Assembly: GCA_964512045.1 (NCBI GenBank)
Contig: CAZEJK010000032.1
Span: 1 to 34,385 of the forward strand
DNA from: CAZEJK01 sp964512045
GTDB taxonomy: Bacteria > Acidobacteriota > Thermoanaerobaculia > Thermoanaerobaculales > Sulfomarinibacteraceae
DNA length: 34,385 nt
Reading direction: 5' to 3'
The notes under the pieces were generated by a model. That model ran no database searches, was not told where the DNA came from, and saw nothing but the letters and a program-made list of their open reading frames with translations. Positions 31,685-34,385 of this stretch are shown piece after piece. The first letter of the stretch is position 1. Each line of letters begins with the position of its first letter. The translations under genes and the position numbers were made by a program.

Positions 31685-33043
31685 ATGAGCGCACCCTCGG
31701 AGCATCTGGAAAGGCTGCACCGTACGGCAGTGGACGCACGCGATCTGCTGGCCTCCGCAGGCGTCGATCGTTGGGAGCTGTACGCCAAGGCGTCCGCGTC
31801 GCGCGAGGTGACCATATCCGGCGGCGACCGCCGGGCAGCGGTCGTCGAGAACGCCGAGACGGGGGTCGCGATCCGCACCCGCCGCAACGCGGCGTCCGGT
31901 TTTGCCGCGGCCGCCGGTTTCGAGCCCAGCGCGTGGCGGTTCGCGGTAGAGCTGGCGCTCGAACGCGAGGTCCACGACCCGGTGGATCCGTTCCCCCCGG
32001 AGCACATGCTCGGCGCACGCGAGATCCCAGAGCCGGCGGACCCGCCACCATCGGGTTGGGCCCAGCACACCGCCGAGCGTCTTGCCAGCGAGCTGCTGAC
32101 GCGATCCAACGGCCGCGTCGCCCTTCTCCGAGCCACAGTCCGCGTCGGCCACACCGCCTGGATCCTCCATCGCTCTGAGGGGTTCGTGGCAACGTGCCAC
32201 GGCTCCAGCTGCTACTTGCTTCTGGAGGCGATCGAACGGGAGCACCGATCTGGTGTCTGGCGCGACCTGGTGTACCTACCCTCGTTCGAGCTTCTCGATC
32301 CCGCTTCGCTGGCGCAACGCCTCATCGACCGGATCGCACTGATGACCACGCCGTACCAGCCCGACGATGGCATCCGTGACGTCATCGCCAACGGCGAGGT
32401 CACAGCACAGCTGATCTCCGCGATCGTGCCCCTGTTCCTCGCCACACCCCAGGCCGCCGATCCGCTCCCCGCGCTGCTGGACACAAACGGTCAGTTGGCA
32501 TCCGCCGACCTCAGCCTGGTGGACGACCGCAGCGGCAAGCACGGAATCCTGCGAACGCCCTGCGATGGTGAGGGAATCGCCGCGCGCCGGATCACCGTAC
32601 TGGATGCGGGCGTGCCGCGCCACCGCCTCGCCAGCTACCGGCACGCCCTCGCCTGCGACGAGCACCCCAACGGCGGTGCGGTCCGTCACTCCTACCGGGA
32701 TCAGCCGACCACTGGAATCGCCAACCTGGAGGTCCTCTCCGAGGCTCCGCTCACACCCCGCGAGCTCCTGAGTAACGCCGAGGACGGTATCTATCTTCTG
32801 CGGCTGAACGCTCCGCTCGAGCTGGACCTCGTGGCTGACAGGTACCGAATGGTGGCAGCAGCGTTGGACCTCTCCACCGGCGCCTCGACCTGGGTGCCAT
32901 CACTCGAGATCCGCGGCAGTGTCAGCCGGCTCCTGCAACGGATCGATGGGGTGGCCACCGACCGCTCGTGGTACTCCACGGCCGCGGGCATGATCGCTGC
33001 TCCGACCGTCCTGATCCGACGCCAGTCCGTACTGTGTCGGTGA
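31685..33043 (+). CDS. pmbA: PmbA-like (TldE) protease subunit
   Basis: 452 residues of the TldD/PmbA family without the HExxxH motif, as expected for the PmbA/TldE partner. The N-terminus has the family pattern (LLASAGVDRWELYAKASASR, then GVAIRTRRNAASGFAAAAGF). The C-terminus has LLSNAEDGIYLLRL and the ending AAPTVLIRRQSVL. It pairs with the TldD-like protein upstream. GAGG lies 4 nt before the ATG. It is convergent with ychF, 40 nt apart. Confidence 0.75.
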   Translation: MSAPSEHLERLHRTAVDARDLLASAGVDRWELYAKASASREVTISGGDRRAAVVENAETGVAIRTRRNAASGFAAAAGFEPSAWRFAVELALEREVHDPVDPFPPEHMLGAREIPEPADPPPSGWAQHTAERLASELLTRSNGRVALLRATVRVGHTAWILHRSEGFVATCHGSSCYLLLEAIEREHRSGVWRDLVYLPSFELLDPASLAQRLIDRIALMTTPYQPDDGIRDVIANGEVTAQLISAIVPLFLATPQAADPLPALLDTNGQLASADLSLVDDRSGKHGILRTPCDGEGIAARRITVLDAGVPRHRLASYRHALACDEHPNGGAVRHSYRDQPTTGIANLEVLSEAPLTPRELLSNAEDGIYLLRLNAPLELDLVADRYRMVAAALDLSTGASTWVPSLEIRGSVSRLLQRIDGVATDRSWYSTAAGMIAAPTVLIRRQSVLCR

Positions 33044-33083
33044 GACCATCGCACCGCGCATACCGCAGCGGACCCACTCAGCG

Positions 33084-34151
33084 TTACACGTTGAACCGGA
33101 AGTGGACCACGTCGCCGTCGGCAATCCGGTAGCTCTTGCCCTCCAACCGCAAAGTGCCGGCTGTGCGGCACCCCGCCATGGACCCGGTCTCGAGCAGCTC
33201 GGACCAGCGGACCACCTCGGCGCGGATGAACCCACGCTGGATATCGGAGTGGATCTCGCCCGCCGCCTCCAGCGCGGACGTCCCACTGCGGATCGACCAC
33301 GCGCGGCACTCATCCTCGCCGACGGTAAAGAAGCTGATCCGTCCGAGCAGGTCGTACGAGGCGCGGATGATCCGCTCCAGTGCTCGGTCGTCGAGGCCGA
33401 ACTCCGCCATGAACGCAGCCGCGTCGTGACCCTCCATCTGCGCCAGCTCTCCTTCGAGGGTGGCACACGCGGCGGTAAACGCCACACCGGGCTGCTCCCG
33501 CCAGCCACTCCATCGGTCGTCTGATTGAGGGTCCTGGCCCACCGAGCCCTCGTCCTGGTTGACCACGACGATCAGCGGCTTGAGGGAGAGAAACGTGAAG
33601 CCGCGCAGGATCTTGGACTCGTGGCTGTCGATCTCGAGCGCGCGCAGGGGAACCTCGGCCTCGAGCGTTGCGAGGCAGCGCTGCAGGACCTTCTGCTCGG
33701 CCTCCAGCTCCGGCGTCTTGCGCTTGGCCAGGTCCCGCTCGAGCCGCTCGAGCCGCCGCTCCACCACAACCTGATCGGACAGCAGGAACTCCTCGGCGAT
33801 GGTGTTCAAATCACGCACCGGATCGAGGCTTTGTAAAGGGTGCGGGACGTTGGCATCCTCGAAGTCGCGCAGCACCACCATCAGCGCATCCATCGTCCGA
33901 AGCTGGGGGAGATTGAGGCCCCCTTCGGCACGGCCAGCCATCCCGGGGACATCAACGTACTGGATGGTGGCAGGCGTATGCTTGCGTGGCCCGTACAGAG
34001 CCGTCAGCTGGTCGAGTCGCGCGTCGGGGACAGTCGCGATCCCGACGTGGTCGTCGCCTCCCCAGACGCCCGTGGCCACGTCCAGGCCAGTCAACAGATT
34101 GAACAACGTGGTCTTGCCACTGGTCTGGAGGCCGACGATTCCAATTTCCAT
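33084..34151 (-). CDS. ychF: YchF/OLA1-family ATP-binding translation factor
   Basis: 355 residues. The G1 P-loop is GLQTSGKTTLF, G3 is DVPGMAGRAEGG and the specificity loop is NQDEGS (NxxE rather than NKxD), which is characteristic of ATP- rather than GTP-binding YchF. A coiled-coil insert (ERRLERLERDLAKRKTPELE) and a C-terminal TGS domain ending HFRFNV follow. It binds ribosomes and takes part in stress regulation. The length matches the family. The leader has GGAGG 10 nt before the ATG at 34151. Confidence 0.93.
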   Translation of the reverse strand: MEIGIVGLQTSGKTTLFNLLTGLDVATGVWGGDDHVGIATVPDARLDQLTALYGPRKHTPATIQYVDVPGMAGRAEGGLNLPQLRTMDALMVVLRDFEDANVPHPLQSLDPVRDLNTIAEEFLLSDQVVVERRLERLERDLAKRKTPELEAEQKVLQRCLATLEAEVPLRALEIDSHESKILRGFTFLSLKPLIVVVNQDEGSVGQDPQSDDRWSGWREQPGVAFTAACATLEGELAQMEGHDAAAFMAEFGLDDRALERIIRASYDLLGRISFFTVGEDECRAWSIRSGTSALEAAGEIHSDIQRGFIRAEVVRWSELLETGSMAGCRTAGTLRLEGKSYRIADGDVVHFRFNV

Positions 34152-34385
34152 CTCCCGGACACCTCCTCACTCGCCGCGGGATTCTACACGGTTGCGTACC
34201 AACGCGACCGTTTAACAACTCACGGAGCCGTATCTTCGAAAATTCGAAGCAAAGCGCCTGGGTTGAGTTCTAAGTTCTTAATTTTGAATTCTTAATGCCG
34301 CCCACCCTCCCCAGAGCCTGCTCTGCGAGGTTCAGGCATCGACGGGTGCGGAGAACGCTCGCTGCAAGGGCAGATGGGTGGGTGG
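34152..34385. promoter_or_regulatory. Right-end intergenic region with palindrome and AT-rich repeats
   Basis: No gene is visible. TAGAAT on the minus strand (34181-34186) could be the ychF -10 box, without a recognisable -35. CTTCGAA-AA-TTCGAAG (34234-34249) is a perfect 7-bp dyad that may be an operator. At 34265-34297 an AT-rich stretch carries two copies of TTCTTAAT and a near copy, TTCTAAG. The final 90 nt return to high GC without a recognisable feature. Confidence 0.4.

Noticed and set aside
1..34385. CRISPR arrays, rRNA or tRNA genes
   Set aside because: No regularly spaced repeats and no convincing RNA-gene signatures were seen on either strand.

Overview
The window is a GC-rich stretch with short intergenic gaps. 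It comes from a Gram-negative-type bacterium: it carries a Tol envelope system, a lipoprotein-free periplasmic TolB, signal peptides and bacterial fatty-acid genes. Phylum cannot be fixed from the sequence alone. A dissimilatory sulfite reductase locus next to house-keeping genes of this style would suit one of the uncultivated sulfur-cycling lineages (Gemmatimonadota or Acidobacteriota-like). That is an inference from gene style, not a measured assignment.

Left third (1-6758, all on the minus strand): a sulfur-metabolism operon transcribed dsrA, dsrB, dsrD-like, a ferritin-like gene, dsrL, dsrN and a HEAT-like gene cut by the window edge. Gaps are 15-90 nt. DsrAB is the siroheme sulfite reductase, DsrL is the likely NAD(P)H-linked electron donor, and DsrN is the likely siroheme amidase. 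DsrD together with DsrL suggests a reductive or disproportionating organism with pyridine-nucleotide-coupled DsrAB. The membrane complex (dsrMKJOP), dsrC and any dsrEFH are not in the window and may lie left of position 1. About 845 nt without a gene precede dsrA and hold two dyads of CRP/FNR-like geometry.

Middle (7604-20738): a DsbA-like periplasmic protein, recA and a GT-C family membrane glycosyltransferase run on the minus strand. Divergent from them is an orphan OmpR-type response regulator, followed by tolQ-tolR-tolA-tolB without pal, then a zinc-ribbon protein, a DUF2085-type membrane protein, another small membrane protein, and rho with its own promoter. Beyond rho are a cvpA-like and a CBS-domain gene (minus) and an anti-sigma-type ATPase (plus). 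A 180-bp non-coding element with perfect 16-bp terminal inverted repeats and a TAA target duplication sits exactly at the ATPase stop codon.

Right part (20942-34151): the yceD-rpmF-plsX-fabD-fabG lipid cluster with a clear sigma-70 promoter, then an ECF sigma factor with a candidate anti-sigma and a bactofilin-like membrane protein. Next comes a three-gene acyl-CoA carboxylase (carboxyltransferase, biotin carboxylase, biotin carrier), a divergent TldD/PmbA-type protease pair, and ychF. The last 230 nt are an AT-richer region with a perfect palindrome upstream of ychF.
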